This document shows positions 23,026 to 31,761 of a DNA stretch of 64,000 bases, piece after piece. A program made the translations under genes and the position numbers. The notes beneath the pieces are model-generated. The model was given only the letters and a program-made list of their open reading frames with translations. It did no database searches and was not told where the DNA came from. Position 1 is the first letter of the stretch; each line of letters starts with the position of its first letter. The stretch is from Bradyrhizobium sp. CIAT3101 (lineage in GTDB: Bacteria > Pseudomonadota > Alphaproteobacteria > Rhizobiales > Xanthobacteraceae). The DNA is taken from contig NZ_CP121634.1 of assembly GCF_029714945.1 (NCBI RefSeq), positions 5,849,001 through 5,913,000 of the forward strand, written 5' to 3'.

Positions 23026-23733
23026 CTAGCGCCTGGCCCGCACCACCCGCGTCAGCATCGGAAAATGCTTGTTGCCGCCCGCGAATGGCGGGAACTTGAC
23101 GAAATCCGCGCGCATGCGCGTGATCACGTCGGAGCCGAGCGCGTGCGCGAGGGCTTGCGGGCTGTCGAACACCAGCTTGTTGCGCTGCATGTGCTCGACG
23201 CGCTGCGACGGCAGCCGATCGACCCAATCGATGCGGGTGTAGATTTCGATCTGGCGGACGTTCGGGAAGGTCCGCATGATCGATGGATGGTGCTCCAGAT
23301 AATGCAGATTCCAGGCGTTCATGTCCTCGGCCGGGCCGGGATAGTGCACGAGGTAGCTGCACGGCACTGTCGTTCCTGCCGGATGTGCGGCGACATCGAC
23401 GGGGAACGCGCGTGTCAGCATCACCTGATGCGTGACGTCGAGGCCAGTGAGGCCGGCGTGTCCGGCACCTGTCGCGAGGCCGGCAAGGATGCTGCCGCGG
23501 TCCATCGCCGCCTCGCAGGCGAAAAGGTCGGGAAATCGCAGCTGAAGCGCAAAGGCGGGGCCGGAGCCGTCGGCCTTGTAGGGATGGTCGACTGACTGTT
23601 CGAGCGGCGTGAACAGCAAGCCCTCGGTCATCTCCGGGATCGATCCGACCGCCTCCGCCACGGCGGCAATCTCGTCGGGATCAATCCGCCGCTCGCCTGC
23701 CGGATCAGAGAATGTCATGAAGAGCGAGATCAT
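23026..23733 (-). CDS. EthD-like dimeric alpha-beta barrel protein
   Basis: 235 residues. The C-terminal half shows an EthD/dimeric-barrel pattern: VPCSYLVHYPGPAEDMNAWN, LHYLEHHPSIMRTFPNVRQI and GGNKHFPMLTRVVRARR. The N-terminal half (SLFMTFSDPAG...FALQLRFPDL) looks like a second, diverged barrel, so the protein may be a fused dimer. EthD-like proteins often accompany aromatic or ether oxidation enzymes, with mostly unknown roles. Its ATG overlaps the stop of the thioesterase gene (ATGA), so it is the last gene of the minus-strand set running from 26234. A truncated copy of its 3' end lies at 12255-12341. Confidence 0.7.
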   Translation of the reverse strand: MISLFMTFSDPAGERRIDPDEIAAVAEAVGSIPEMTEGLLFTPLEQSVDHPYKADGSGPAFALQLRFPDLFACEAAMDRGSILAGLATGAGHAGLTGLDVTHQVMLTRAFPVDVAAHPAGTTVPCSYLVHYPGPAEDMNAWNLHYLEHHPSIMRTFPNVRQIEIYTRIDWVDRLPSQRVEHMQRNKLVFDSPQALAHALGSDVITRMRADFVKFPPFAGGNKHFPMLTRVVRARR

Positions 23734-24167
23734 GCCGGCGCTCCCTCGGCGCCCTCGCCCACACTCACATGCGGCATGAGCGCGGCTCTGATGTCATCGG
23801 GCCACGGGATCGCATGATGATCCACCAGCGACGTCGCAGCCAGGATCTGGCGCGCGCGCCAGCGCATGCCATTCGCGCCGGAGACGACATGCTCCAGATG
23901 GAGGGATGATCCCCCGACCCGGACGATGCGCAGGTCGAACGTCAGGAGATCGCCGAACATCGACGGCCGGGAGAAATCGCAGGCGAGATGCACCGTCGGC
24001 GTTCCGATCTTCCGGACCATGATCAATTCCGGCCACGGAAAACCAATTTTCGCCCAAAACGCTTCGACAACGCCGTTGAGGATGTTGAGGTAGGACGGGA
24101 AATACGCGATCCCGGAAGGATCGCAGTCTCCGAACCTGAGCTCGCGATCGAACGAGAAATTCGTCAT
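23730..24167 (-). CDS. 4-hydroxybenzoyl-CoA thioesterase-like hotdog protein
   Basis: 145 residues. The hotdog-fold thioesterase signature is LRFGDCDPSGIAYFPSYLNI, where Asp16 matches the catalytic Asp of 4-hydroxybenzoyl-CoA thioesterase. The enzyme would release a free (hydroxy)aryl or alkyl acid from its CoA ester in the cytoplasm. The ATG (24165-24167) shares its A with the stop of the FAH gene (TGATG) and its stop overlaps the EthD-like start, so the genes are coupled. Next to a gentisate-dioxygenase-like gene it could hydrolyse a gentisyl-CoA-type ester; this is inference from context. Confidence 0.85.
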   Translation of the reverse strand: MTNFSFDRELRFGDCDPSGIAYFPSYLNILNGVVEAFWAKIGFPWPELIMVRKIGTPTVHLACDFSRPSMFGDLLTFDLRIVRVGGSSLHLEHVVSGANGMRWRARQILAATSLVDHHAIPWPDDIRAALMPHVSVGEGAEGAPA

Positions 24168-25075
24168 CAGATCGCAACGACGGGATGGCGGATGACACCG
24201 ACACCGTCGACCCCGGCCTCGACCACGTCGCCCGGCCACAGCCATTCCTGGGGGCTCATGCCGGCGCCGACGCCTTCCGGCGTTCCCGTGGCGATGATGT
24301 CGCCGGGCTCGAGCGTCATGCCCGACGAAATGTCGGCAATCAAAACCGGAATGTCGAAGATCATGTATTTGGTGTTGGAGTCCTGCTTCATGACGCCGTT
24401 CTTGGTCAGCCACAGCCGCAAATCATGCGGATCGGGAATCTCGTCCGCGGTCACGATGCAAGGGCCGAACGGCGCATAGGTGTCCATGCCCTTGGAGAAG
24501 ATCCACTGGCCGGCGCGGCGATTGTCGCGCGCGGAAATGTCGATCATCACCGAATAGCCGAAGACGTGATCCATCGCCTTCTCCGTCGCGACGCGGGTCG
24601 CGGTCCTGCCGATGATGACGGCGAGTTCGACCTCCCAGTCGAGCTGCTGCGTCATTTTCGCGTTGTGCTGGATGGCGGCGCCGGGACCGATCACCGAGGT
24701 CGGCGGCTTCGAGAAGACGACCGGCTGCTTCGGCAGGTCCTGGCTCGTATCGAGGCTCTTCGCCGATTCCGCGACATGGGCTCGGTAGTTCAGCCCGATG
24801 CCAAAAATGTTCTTCCGCGGGCGCGGGATCGGCGCCTGCAGCTTGACATCCTCGACCGCAACCGCCGAGCCGGCCGGAAAGCGGCCATTGGCCTCCGCCA
24901 GTGCATCCCTGAGCGCCGGCAGCAACGTCACGCCGTTGTCGATGAACGACAGCATGTCGCTCGGCCATGTCACGCCGCTGGATGCACCGAGGTGCTCGAC
25001 ATCGACGACCAGCCCATTGACGAGAACGCCGAGACGGGCGCCGCTGGAGCCCAAGGTGTAGGTCACGAGACGCAT
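24167..25075 (-). CDS. Fumarylacetoacetate hydrolase family protein
   Basis: 302 residues from ATG 25073-25075 (MRLVTYTLGSSGARLGVLV). The frame continues upstream only into the preceding gene. FAH-family landmarks: PRPRKNIFGIGLNYRAHVAE, QQLDWEVELAVIIGRTATRV, FGYSVMIDISARDNRRAGQW, and IPVLIADISSGMTLEPGDII followed by ATGTPEGVGAG. The acidic metal ligands (DWEVELAVI, Asp in MIDISARD) are present. Members hydrolyse fumarylpyruvate, acylpyruvates or 2-oxo-hept-diene-dioates. Next to a gentisate-dioxygenase-like cupin, a ring-fission-product hydrolase is the natural reading. It overlaps the thioesterase start by one base. Confidence 0.9.
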   Translation of the reverse strand: MRLVTYTLGSSGARLGVLVNGLVVDVEHLGASSGVTWPSDMLSFIDNGVTLLPALRDALAEANGRFPAGSAVAVEDVKLQAPIPRPRKNIFGIGLNYRAHVAESAKSLDTSQDLPKQPVVFSKPPTSVIGPGAAIQHNAKMTQQLDWEVELAVIIGRTATRVATEKAMDHVFGYSVMIDISARDNRRAGQWIFSKGMDTYAPFGPCIVTADEIPDPHDLRLWLTKNGVMKQDSNTKYMIFDIPVLIADISSGMTLEPGDIIATGTPEGVGAGMSPQEWLWPGDVVEAGVDGVGVIRHPVVAI

Positions 25076-25127
25076 GGAAGCTTGATCCGGCTGTTGCTGG
25101 TGAATTCTGGAGGCGAGCGATCGAACG

Positions 25128-26234
25128 TCAGGCGGCGACCGGCTGGTGGCCGGAATTGTCGCCATAGGCTTCTTCCCTGTAGAAGCCGAGGCTTTCGATG
25201 ACGGGAAGATCGTTGAAGCAGAACAGGCAGGCGTCCTCGCCGTCCGCGAGGTTGCCATGCTCGTGCCAGGCCCAGGACGGCACGCAGAAGATGTCGCGCT
25301 CCTGCCACTCGAAGCGCTTGCCGCCGATCACCGAATAGCCGCGGCCCTTGGCGACCTGGTAGATGAAGCTGCCGGTGTGGCGATGCGACTTCGTCTTCTC
25401 GCCCGGCCGCAGCAATTGCATGCTCGCGCCGATCGTCTGCATCACGTGTCCGCCCGTGATCGGATTGACGTAGTTCATGAGAATGCCGTCATAGGGCGAG
25501 CCGTCGGTCGCGGCGGCGTATTTGCGCAAGGACTCGTAGGTCGGCTCCCACTCGTACTTGAACATCGGCGAATAGCTCTTCGACCATTTCGAACCGGCCG
25601 GCCGCAGACCGGGATTGCCCCAGGTCTTAGTCGTGCCGTCGACGGGATAGCCGGAGGGTTCCTGCTGGATCTTCGGATGCACGGCGAAGAAATTGGCTTC
25701 GAGCGCATTGACCAAGGGGATGTCGAGGCCGTCCTGCCAGATGCAGACGGAGCCGTTGCCTTCGACGCCATGCTCGTGCCACGTGCCGTTCGGCGTCAGC
25801 ACGAAATCCCGCGCCCCGAGCGTCATCTTGTGACCGTCGACGATGGTGTAGGCGCCCGTTCCTTCCATGATGAAGCGCAGGGCGGAGGCCGAGTGCGCGT
25901 GTGCGGTGGCGACTTCACCGGGATGCATCACCTGCAATCCCGAATAGAGCCAGCCGACCGCGGCCGAGACGTCGCGACGGCCGGGATTGTTGAGGTAGAT
26001 CACCCGCCGCCCCGCCTTCTCCGGCGAGACCAGCTCGACCGAGCGCAGCACGTGCTCGCGCAAATCGTCGTAGCGCCAGAGCACGGGAACCGACGCTGAT
26101 TGCGGCGCCCACGGCTCGATCTTGTTGGCGACCGTCCACAAGGCACCGGCTTCGTACTTTTCGAGGTCCTTGTAGTAGGCCTTGAGCTCGGGCGTGTCTT
26201 CGACATTGGCCCGGCCGACGACGTTCTCGCGCAT
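25128..26234 (-). CDS. Gentisate 1,2-dioxygenase-like bicupin
   Basis: 368 residues with two cupin domains. The N-terminal one contains HPGEVATAHAHSASALRFIM then EGTGAYTIVDGHKM; the C-terminal one LLRPGEKTKSHRHTGSFIYQ and FCVPSWAWHEHGN. The HxH-plus-His pattern of the Fe(II) site is in the first cupin. Gentisate, salicylate, 5-nitrosalicylate and 1-hydroxy-2-naphthoate dioxygenases all share this architecture, so ring cleavage is likely but the exact substrate is open. The start at 26234 lies 15 bp after the nitrilase stop. The FAH gene follows 52 bp downstream. No maleylpyruvate isomerase is seen nearby. Confidence 0.87.
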   Translation of the reverse strand: MRENVVGRANVEDTPELKAYYKDLEKYEAGALWTVANKIEPWAPQSASVPVLWRYDDLREHVLRSVELVSPEKAGRRVIYLNNPGRRDVSAAVGWLYSGLQVMHPGEVATAHAHSASALRFIMEGTGAYTIVDGHKMTLGARDFVLTPNGTWHEHGVEGNGSVCIWQDGLDIPLVNALEANFFAVHPKIQQEPSGYPVDGTTKTWGNPGLRPAGSKWSKSYSPMFKYEWEPTYESLRKYAAATDGSPYDGILMNYVNPITGGHVMQTIGASMQLLRPGEKTKSHRHTGSFIYQVAKGRGYSVIGGKRFEWQERDIFCVPSWAWHEHGNLADGEDACLFCFNDLPVIESLGFYREEAYGDNSGHQPVAA

Positions 26235-26249
26235 CCTATCCTCCAGGTC

Positions 26250-27269
26250 CTATTCCGGTCTTAGTGGTATCGGCGTGAAGCCACCCTGCTCCGCAGCTTC
26301 GCGTTCACCGTCGGCAAGGCCCAGCGGCGCCAAAGCACGCCGGTTGACCCTGAGGTCAAAGATGTCGAAGCGGTTGTAGTGCCCGACGATGTCATGCATC
26401 TGCTTCGGCTGGATGCAGCGATCGAGGTCGATGTCGGCATAGACGATGCCTTCGTCGTCGATCAGGGCATCGCCGACCACGCGGCCATCGGGCCCGATGA
26501 CGCCGGAGAAGGCACTCGACTTCCGCTGCAGGCGCGCGCGCGCGTCGGGGACGACGGTCTCCATCGCGGTAATGATCTCCTCCGACACCGTCGAGCAGGA
26601 GACGATCGTAAAAATCTTGCCTTCAAAGGAATGGGCGATCGCGCGCAACTTGATGGCCTCCGCCATGTCGTAGTCGGGAGGCGCGACCGGAAGCGCGATG
26701 TAGCTTGCGACATGCACGAGCTCACCCTGACCCAACAGCGCAAAGCGCGCGAGCGTGTTGGTGTTCTCGCCGCAGGCGAGACCGCCGAGACGTCCGATCC
26801 CGGTATCATAGACGCGCAGGCTCGATCCGTCACCGCCGGTCCAGGTCAGCTTCTCTGCCCAGGTCGGCACCAGCTTGCGGTGCTTGCCGAGCAATGCGCC
26901 GTCGGGGCCGATGAACACAAGCGTATTGTAGATCGCGCCCAGCGACACCGGGCTGCGCTCGTTGACGCCGAGGACGACGTAGCATCCGGTATCGCGCGCG
27001 GCCTTCCTGATAACATCAACCTCCGGACCCGGCACCAGCACGGACGCCTTGGCGAGCTTCTCGAACCACGCGCTGCCGGTGACGGGATCGGTGATCCAGT
27101 TCCAGTAGGGATAGCCGGGAACGAACACCTCGGGGAAAGCGACGAGCTTCGCGCCGTGGCTTGCTGCTTCACGGACCAGTGAAGCCGCCTTGTCGGCTGT
27201 CGCGCCCGGGTCGAGATAGACAGGTGAAGCCTGGACGGCGGCAGCTCTAAAGCGAGGCAGCTTCAGCAT
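26250..27269 (-). CDS. Nitrilase (carbon-nitrogen hydrolase family)
   Basis: 339 residues, the usual length of true nitrilases. The catalytic triad is in place: Glu47 in VAFPEVFVPGYP, Lys132 in GKHRKLVPTWAEK and Cys166 in GGLACGENTNTLAR. The VAFPEVF and CGENTNTLAR forms are those of aryl/aliphatic nitrilases, which turn a nitrile into a carboxylic acid and ammonia. It is the first gene of the minus-strand set that includes the gentisate-dioxygenase-like enzyme and is divergent from the ferredoxin-oxidoreductase pair, so a nitrile such as an arylacetonitrile may be an entry substrate. The specific nitrile is inference. Confidence 0.92.
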   Translation of the reverse strand: MLKLPRFRAAAVQASPVYLDPGATADKAASLVREAASHGAKLVAFPEVFVPGYPYWNWITDPVTGSAWFEKLAKASVLVPGPEVDVIRKAARDTGCYVVLGVNERSPVSLGAIYNTLVFIGPDGALLGKHRKLVPTWAEKLTWTGGDGSSLRVYDTGIGRLGGLACGENTNTLARFALLGQGELVHVASYIALPVAPPDYDMAEAIKLRAIAHSFEGKIFTIVSCSTVSEEIITAMETVVPDARARLQRKSSAFSGVIGPDGRVVGDALIDDEGIVYADIDLDRCIQPKQMHDIVGHYNRFDIFDLRVNRRALAPLGLADGEREAAEQGGFTPIPLRPE

Positions 27270-27344
27270 TGGCCCTACCCTGTCGCCGGCTCATGACCGC
27301 CTTGTCGGAGCAGAGGTCCGCAGGCGTGATAGCATGGCGCGGCG

Positions 27345-27381
27345 TTGACTTACTTCACATGTAAACGTATGCTAACGCATA
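27345..27381 (+). promoter_or_regulatory. Predicted sigma-70 promoter with overlapping TATG-N6-CATA palindrome
   Basis: TTGACT (27345-27350) and TATGCT (27368-27373) are separated by 17 bp and lie 23 bp upstream of the ferredoxin-oxidoreductase start. The palindrome TATG-CTAACG-CATA (27368-27381) covers the -10. GGAGGG at 27386-27391 is the ribosome site. The layout fits repression by a MarR-type dimer. Confidence 0.6.
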
Positions 27382-27396
27382 TTTCTGGAGGGTGCA

Positions 27397-29556
27397 ATGG
27401 CTGAACGGTCTTTTGCTCGCGAGGTCGAGGATCTCCGGCTCGGCGATGGCGACACGTTCCGCGGCGAAGGCATCCTCGCCATCACCAAGGCGCTGCTGCA
27501 ATCCGGCGTCGCCTATGTCGGCGGCTACCAGGGCTCTCCGATCTCGCATCTGATGGACGTGCTCGCCGACGCCAAGGACGTGCTCGACGATCTCGGCGTC
27601 GTGTTCCAGAGCTCCGCAAACGAGGCAGCCGCGGCGGCGATGCTGTCGGCCTCGGTGATGTATCCCCTGCGCGGCGCGGTGGCGTGGAAGTCGACCGTCG
27701 GCACCAATGTCGCCTCGGACGCGCTGGCAAACCTCGCCTCGGGCGGCGTCACCGGCGGCACCATGATCATCGTCGGCGAGGACTATGGCGAAGGCTCCTC
27801 CATCATGCAGGAGCGCACTCATGCGTTTGCGATGAAGTCGCAGATGTGGCTGCTCGATCCGCGCCCCGACCATGAGTGCATCGTCAACCTGATCGAGAAG
27901 GGTTTTGAGCTCTCGGAATTCTCGAACACGCCCGTGATGCTCGAGGTCCGCGTTCGCGCCTGTCACATGCACGGCAGCTTTGTCTGCAAGGACAACGTCA
28001 AGCCGGCTCACACCATCAAGGATGCGCTCAACAATCCCAGGCGCGACGTCAACCGCATCGTGCTGCCGCCGGCGGCCTATGAGCATGAGCAGGAGAAGAT
28101 CAAGACGCGGATGCCCGCGGCTGTCGGATTCGTCCGCGACAACAAGCTGAATGAATGGATGGGGCCGAAGCAGGGCAAGGTCGGCATCATCATGCAGGGC
28201 GGGATGTACAACAACGTGATTCGCGCGCTGCAATATCTCGGGCTGTCGGATGCCTATGGCAATACGCAGGTCCCGCTCTACGTCATGAACGTCACCTACC
28301 CCGTGATCGACACCGAGGTCGCGGAGTTCTGCCTCGACAAGGAGGCCGTCCTGATCGTCGAGGAAGGCCAGCCGGAGTATCTGGAGCAGGCAATCAACAC
28401 GGTGTTGCGCCGCAAGGACATCCAGGCGCGCGTCCATGGCAAGGACGTGCTGCCGATGGGCGGCGACTACACCGCGCAGGTTCTGCTCGGCGGCGTCAGG
28501 GAGTTTCTGGAGAAGACGGAGCCGCGGCTGCTCGGCAACCGGCCACCGGCGCCGGATGCGGCGCCCGTGCTCAATCACCCGGCGGTCGAGAAGCTCAAGC
28601 AGGTGGTGCCGGCGCGACCGCCCGGGCTCTGCACCGGCTGCCCGGAGCGGCCGATCTTCGCCGCCATGAAGCTCGTCGAGGAAGAGCTCGGCCAGCACCA
28701 CGTCTCGGCCGACATCGGCTGCCATCTGTTCTCGATCCTGCCGCCGTTCAATATCGGCGCGACCACCATGGGCTTCGGCCTTGGTCCGGCCTCGACCTCG
28801 GCCTTCAACGTCAAGGCCGACAAGCGCTCGATCGCGGTGATGGGCGACGGCGGCTTCTGGCACAATGGATTGACCAGCGGCATCGGCAATGCCGTGTTCA
28901 ACAAGCATGACGGCGTCTTCGTTATCGTCGACAATTACTACACCTCGGCAACCGGCGGTCAGGACATCCTGTCCTCACGCGCGATCAACAAGCGGCGCGA
29001 CACCAACAATTCGATCGTCAAGGCGGTGAAGGGTATCGGCGGCCAATGGGTGCGCCAGCTCGACCGCACCTATGATGTCGGCAAGATGCGCGACACGCTC
29101 AAGGAAGCGCTGACGACCAAGGAGGAAGGTCCCAAGGTCATCGTCGCCTCCTCCGAATGCATGCTGAACAAGCAGCGCCGCGTGAAGCCGCAGATGACCA
29201 AGGCAATCAAGGACGGCGTCCGCACCGTCAAGGAACGCTTCGGCGTCGATGAGGATGTCTGCACCGGCGACCATGCCTGCATCCGGCTCTCCGGCTGCCC
29301 GTCGCTCTCGGTGAAGCAGCTTGACGATCCCTTGCGCGACGATCCCGTCGCGGCGATCGACAATTCCTGCGTCGGCTGCGGCAATTGCGGCGAGGTCTCC
29401 GAGGCCGCCGCGCTCTGCCCCTCGTTCTATCGTGCCGACGTCATTCACAATCCAACCGGCTGGGACAAGTTCAAATCCAAGGTCACGATGGCGGTGATCG
29501 GCTGGCTGCAGCGGCGCCGCGACCGCCGTCGTCCGGCGCTCGAGGCGCTGGCATGA
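27397..29556 (+). CDS. Indolepyruvate:ferredoxin oxidoreductase-like, alpha subunit
   Basis: 719 residues. Residues about 20-200 are the pyrimidine-binding domain (GVAYVGGYQGSPISHLMDVL; AAAAAMLSASVMYPLRGAVA). The TPP-binding part has VMGDGGFWHNGLTSGIGNAV ending in VDNYYTSATGGQ. Cysteine motifs follow: CTGCPERP, CTGDHACIRLSGCP and CVGCGNCGEVSEAAALCP for [4Fe-4S] clusters. IorA-type enzymes decarboxylate aryl-2-oxoacids to aryl-acyl-CoA with ferredoxin as acceptor. The start has TTCTGGAGGGTGCA upstream. The beta gene overlaps by four bases. Aerobic homologues in aromatic-acid clusters exist; the natural 2-oxoacid here is unknown. Confidence 0.9.
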   Translation: MAERSFAREVEDLRLGDGDTFRGEGILAITKALLQSGVAYVGGYQGSPISHLMDVLADAKDVLDDLGVVFQSSANEAAAAAMLSASVMYPLRGAVAWKSTVGTNVASDALANLASGGVTGGTMIIVGEDYGEGSSIMQERTHAFAMKSQMWLLDPRPDHECIVNLIEKGFELSEFSNTPVMLEVRVRACHMHGSFVCKDNVKPAHTIKDALNNPRRDVNRIVLPPAAYEHEQEKIKTRMPAAVGFVRDNKLNEWMGPKQGKVGIIMQGGMYNNVIRALQYLGLSDAYGNTQVPLYVMNVTYPVIDTEVAEFCLDKEAVLIVEEGQPEYLEQAINTVLRRKDIQARVHGKDVLPMGGDYTAQVLLGGVREFLEKTEPRLLGNRPPAPDAAPVLNHPAVEKLKQVVPARPPGLCTGCPERPIFAAMKLVEEELGQHHVSADIGCHLFSILPPFNIGATTMGFGLGPASTSAFNVKADKRSIAVMGDGGFWHNGLTSGIGNAVFNKHDGVFVIVDNYYTSATGGQDILSSRAINKRRDTNNSIVKAVKGIGGQWVRQLDRTYDVGKMRDTLKEALTTKEEGPKVIVASSECMLNKQRRVKPQMTKAIKDGVRTVKERFGVDEDVCTGDHACIRLSGCPSLSVKQLDDPLRDDPVAAIDNSCVGCGNCGEVSEAAALCPSFYRADVIHNPTGWDKFKSKVTMAVIGWLQRRRDRRRPALEALA

Positions 29557-31115
29557 GGGACGAAACGGTCAGACTGGCCCTGCCTGCCGCGGGTGAAGCG
29601 ACCGAGCGGCCGATCTCGCTCGCGATCGTCGCGATGGGCGGCCAGGGCGGCGGCGTGCTGACCGACTGGATCGTCCAGCTTGCCGAGAACCATGGCTGGA
29701 TCGCGCAATCGACCTCGGTGCCCGGCGTCGCCCAACGCACCGGCGCCACGATCTATTACATCGAGGCGATGCCGCCGCTGGACGGCCGCAAGCCGATCCT
29801 GTCGCTGATGCCGACGCCCGGCGACGTCGACGTCGTGATGGCGGCGGAGTTCATGGAGGCCGGCCGATCCATTCTGCGCGGCCTCGTGACGCCGGATCGC
29901 ACCACGGTGATCGCGTCCAACCACCGCTCGTTTGCGATCGGCGAGAAGATCGCGCCGGGCAATGGCATTGCCGACGGTGGCGCCGTCACCGGTGCGATCG
30001 GGGTTGCCGCCAAGACCGAGATCATCTTCGATCTGAACGCGCTTGCGATCGCGCATGGCAGCGTCATCTCGGCTGCGATGTTCGGCGCGCTCGCAGCCGC
30101 CGATGTGCTGCCGTTCAGCCGCGACAGCTATCTCGACGTGATCCGCGCCGGTGGCAAAGGCGCGAAGGCCAGCGTCGAGACGTTCGAGGCCGCCTTTGAC
30201 CGGGTCAAGACCGGCGCCGTCGGAACTGCAGCGCCCGCGCCGGCCAGACAGGCCGACGTCCCCTCTCCCGCAACGCTCGATCCGGATCTCGCCGGCCTCG
30301 TCGCAAGACTGAACCAGGAGCTTCCCGAACCGGCGCGCGGCATGGCGCGCGCGGGCTTGAGGAAGGTGGTCGACTTCCAGGACGTCGCCTATGGCGGCGA
30401 ATATCTCGACATTCTGAATAAGCTGCAGGCGGCCGACCGAAGCGCCGGCGGTAGCGCGCACGCCTATGCCTTCACGCAAGCCGCGGCCAAATACCTGGCC
30501 AACGCCATGACCTATGACGACGTCATCCGCGTCGCCGACCTCAAGACGCGGGCCGGCCGCCGCGCGCGCATCGAGAGCGAGCTCGAGATGTCGGACGGAC
30601 AGGTGCTCCAGACCACCGAATTCATGCATCCCCGCATGGAGGAGGTCATGGGCATGCTGCCTGCAGGTTTCGGCCGCTGGCTTGGCGCGCAGCCGCGCCT
30701 GCTCGGCTGGCTCGATCGACGCGTCAACCGGGGACGCCGGGTGCGGACCTACTCGCTGCCCTGGTTCCTTGTGCTCTATGTCGTGGGCGGGATGCGCGGC
30801 CTGCGCCGCCGCTCGCTGCGTCACGCCATCGAGACGGCTCACAGGGACGGATGGCTCAAGGCCGCAACCGACGCGGTCGGCACCAATTACCAGCTGGGCG
30901 TCGAGATCCTGCAATGCCGACGCCTGGTGAAAGGCTATTCCGATACCCACAGCCGGGGCCTGTCGAAATTCGACAGGACGCTGGCGGCGATCAAGCTGGT
31001 GGAACGACGCGATGATGCCGCCGACTGGGCGCGCCGCCTGCGCGAGGCCGCGCTGAAGGACAGCGCCGGCACGGCGCTCGACGGCGTGATCCAGACCATC
31101 AGGACTTTTGCATGA
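29553..31115 (+). CDS. Indolepyruvate:ferredoxin oxidoreductase-like, beta subunit with C-terminal extension
   Basis: 520 residues, starting in an ATGA overlap with the alpha gene. Residues about 20-200 are the gamma-type POR domain: LAIVAMGGQGGGVLTDWIVQ, SVPGVAQRTGATIYYIEAMP and VMAAEFMEAGRSILRG. The remaining roughly 300 residues form a helical extension (EYLDILNKLQAADRSAGGSA; AHAYAFTQAAAKYLANAMTY; YDDVIRVADLKTRAGRRARI) also seen in other long IorB relatives and absent from the short archaeal IorB. With the alpha subunit it forms the 2-oxoacid oxidoreductase. It ends 150 bp before two MarR genes that may be co-transcribed. Confidence 0.88.
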   Translation: MRDETVRLALPAAGEATERPISLAIVAMGGQGGGVLTDWIVQLAENHGWIAQSTSVPGVAQRTGATIYYIEAMPPLDGRKPILSLMPTPGDVDVVMAAEFMEAGRSILRGLVTPDRTTVIASNHRSFAIGEKIAPGNGIADGGAVTGAIGVAAKTEIIFDLNALAIAHGSVISAAMFGALAAADVLPFSRDSYLDVIRAGGKGAKASVETFEAAFDRVKTGAVGTAAPAPARQADVPSPATLDPDLAGLVARLNQELPEPARGMARAGLRKVVDFQDVAYGGEYLDILNKLQAADRSAGGSAHAYAFTQAAAKYLANAMTYDDVIRVADLKTRAGRRARIESELEMSDGQVLQTTEFMHPRMEEVMGMLPAGFGRWLGAQPRLLGWLDRRVNRGRRVRTYSLPWFLVLYVVGGMRGLRRRSLRHAIETAHRDGWLKAATDAVGTNYQLGVEILQCRRLVKGYSDTHSRGLSKFDRTLAAIKLVERRDDAADWARRLREAALKDSAGTALDGVIQTIRTFA

Positions 31116-31266
31116 TTCCACCGGAGCGGGCGCTGGATCGGATTGCCGTTCGCCCCCAAGGGCGTCAGGATCGATCTTGACTACGATTCTCAAGTTGCTA
31201 ATCGGAGCGAAAGACCCGCGATAATCCCTTCAACTGACGAGACATTTTGTCCTCGATGGTCATGCA

Positions 31267-31761
31267 ATGCCGGCAGCACTCAAAGAGAACATCGTTCCCG
31301 TCCCGGGGCAGATTGAAACCCGGCTCTGGCTGCAATTGCTGTCGCTGCATGGCGAGCTGTTCGCGTCGCTGAATGCGATGCTGAGCTCCGAGTTCGGCCT
31401 TTCGCTCGCAAAATTCGACGTGCTGGCCCAGCTGGATCGCACCCGGGACGGCCTCGCGCTCGGGCAATTGTCGCAAAATCTGAAGGTCACCGGCGGCAAC
31501 GTCTCGGGGCTGGTGCAGCGTCTTCTCGCCGACGACCTCATCAGCCGGGAGATGTCGAGCGAGGACCGGCGGTCCTTCATCGTGCGCCTGACGCCGAAAG
31601 GCGAAGCGCTGTTCAGGAAGGCAGCCGAAGTCCACAAGAAGCATCTCGCCAAACGGCTCGAGAACGTTTCGGCCCGGGAGCTGGACAATGCGCTGTCCGT
31701 GCTCAAATCCCTTTCCTCAAAACTTCATACCGAGACCAAGAAGCAAAGTCGCAAGAGATAA
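31267..31761 (+). CDS. MarR family transcriptional regulator
   Basis: 164 residues. The winged helix is clear: LSSEFGLSLAKFDVLAQLDR, LALGQLSQNLKVTGGNVSGL, VQRLLADDLISREMSSEDRR and IVRLTPKGEALF. MarR proteins are dimeric repressors released by small aromatic ligands. Its stop overlaps the start of a second MarR gene (TAATG), so the two are probably made together. Given its place next to the oxidoreductase pair and the Rieske operon, whose promoters share a palindrome, it is a good candidate regulator of both. Target assignment is inference. Confidence 0.9.
   Translation: MPAALKENIVPVPGQIETRLWLQLLSLHGELFASLNAMLSSEFGLSLAKFDVLAQLDRTRDGLALGQLSQNLKVTGGNVSGLVQRLLADDLISREMSSEDRRSFIVRLTPKGEALFRKAAEVHKKHLAKRLENVSARELDNALSVLKSLSSKLHTETKKQSRKR

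Noticed and set aside
27355..31193. Two antisense frames of 517 and 582 codons opposite the indolepyruvate-oxidoreductase genes
   Set aside because: Same reason: Arg/Asp/His-rich, no recognisable domain, and the sense frames contain TPP and Fe-S motifs with proper starts.
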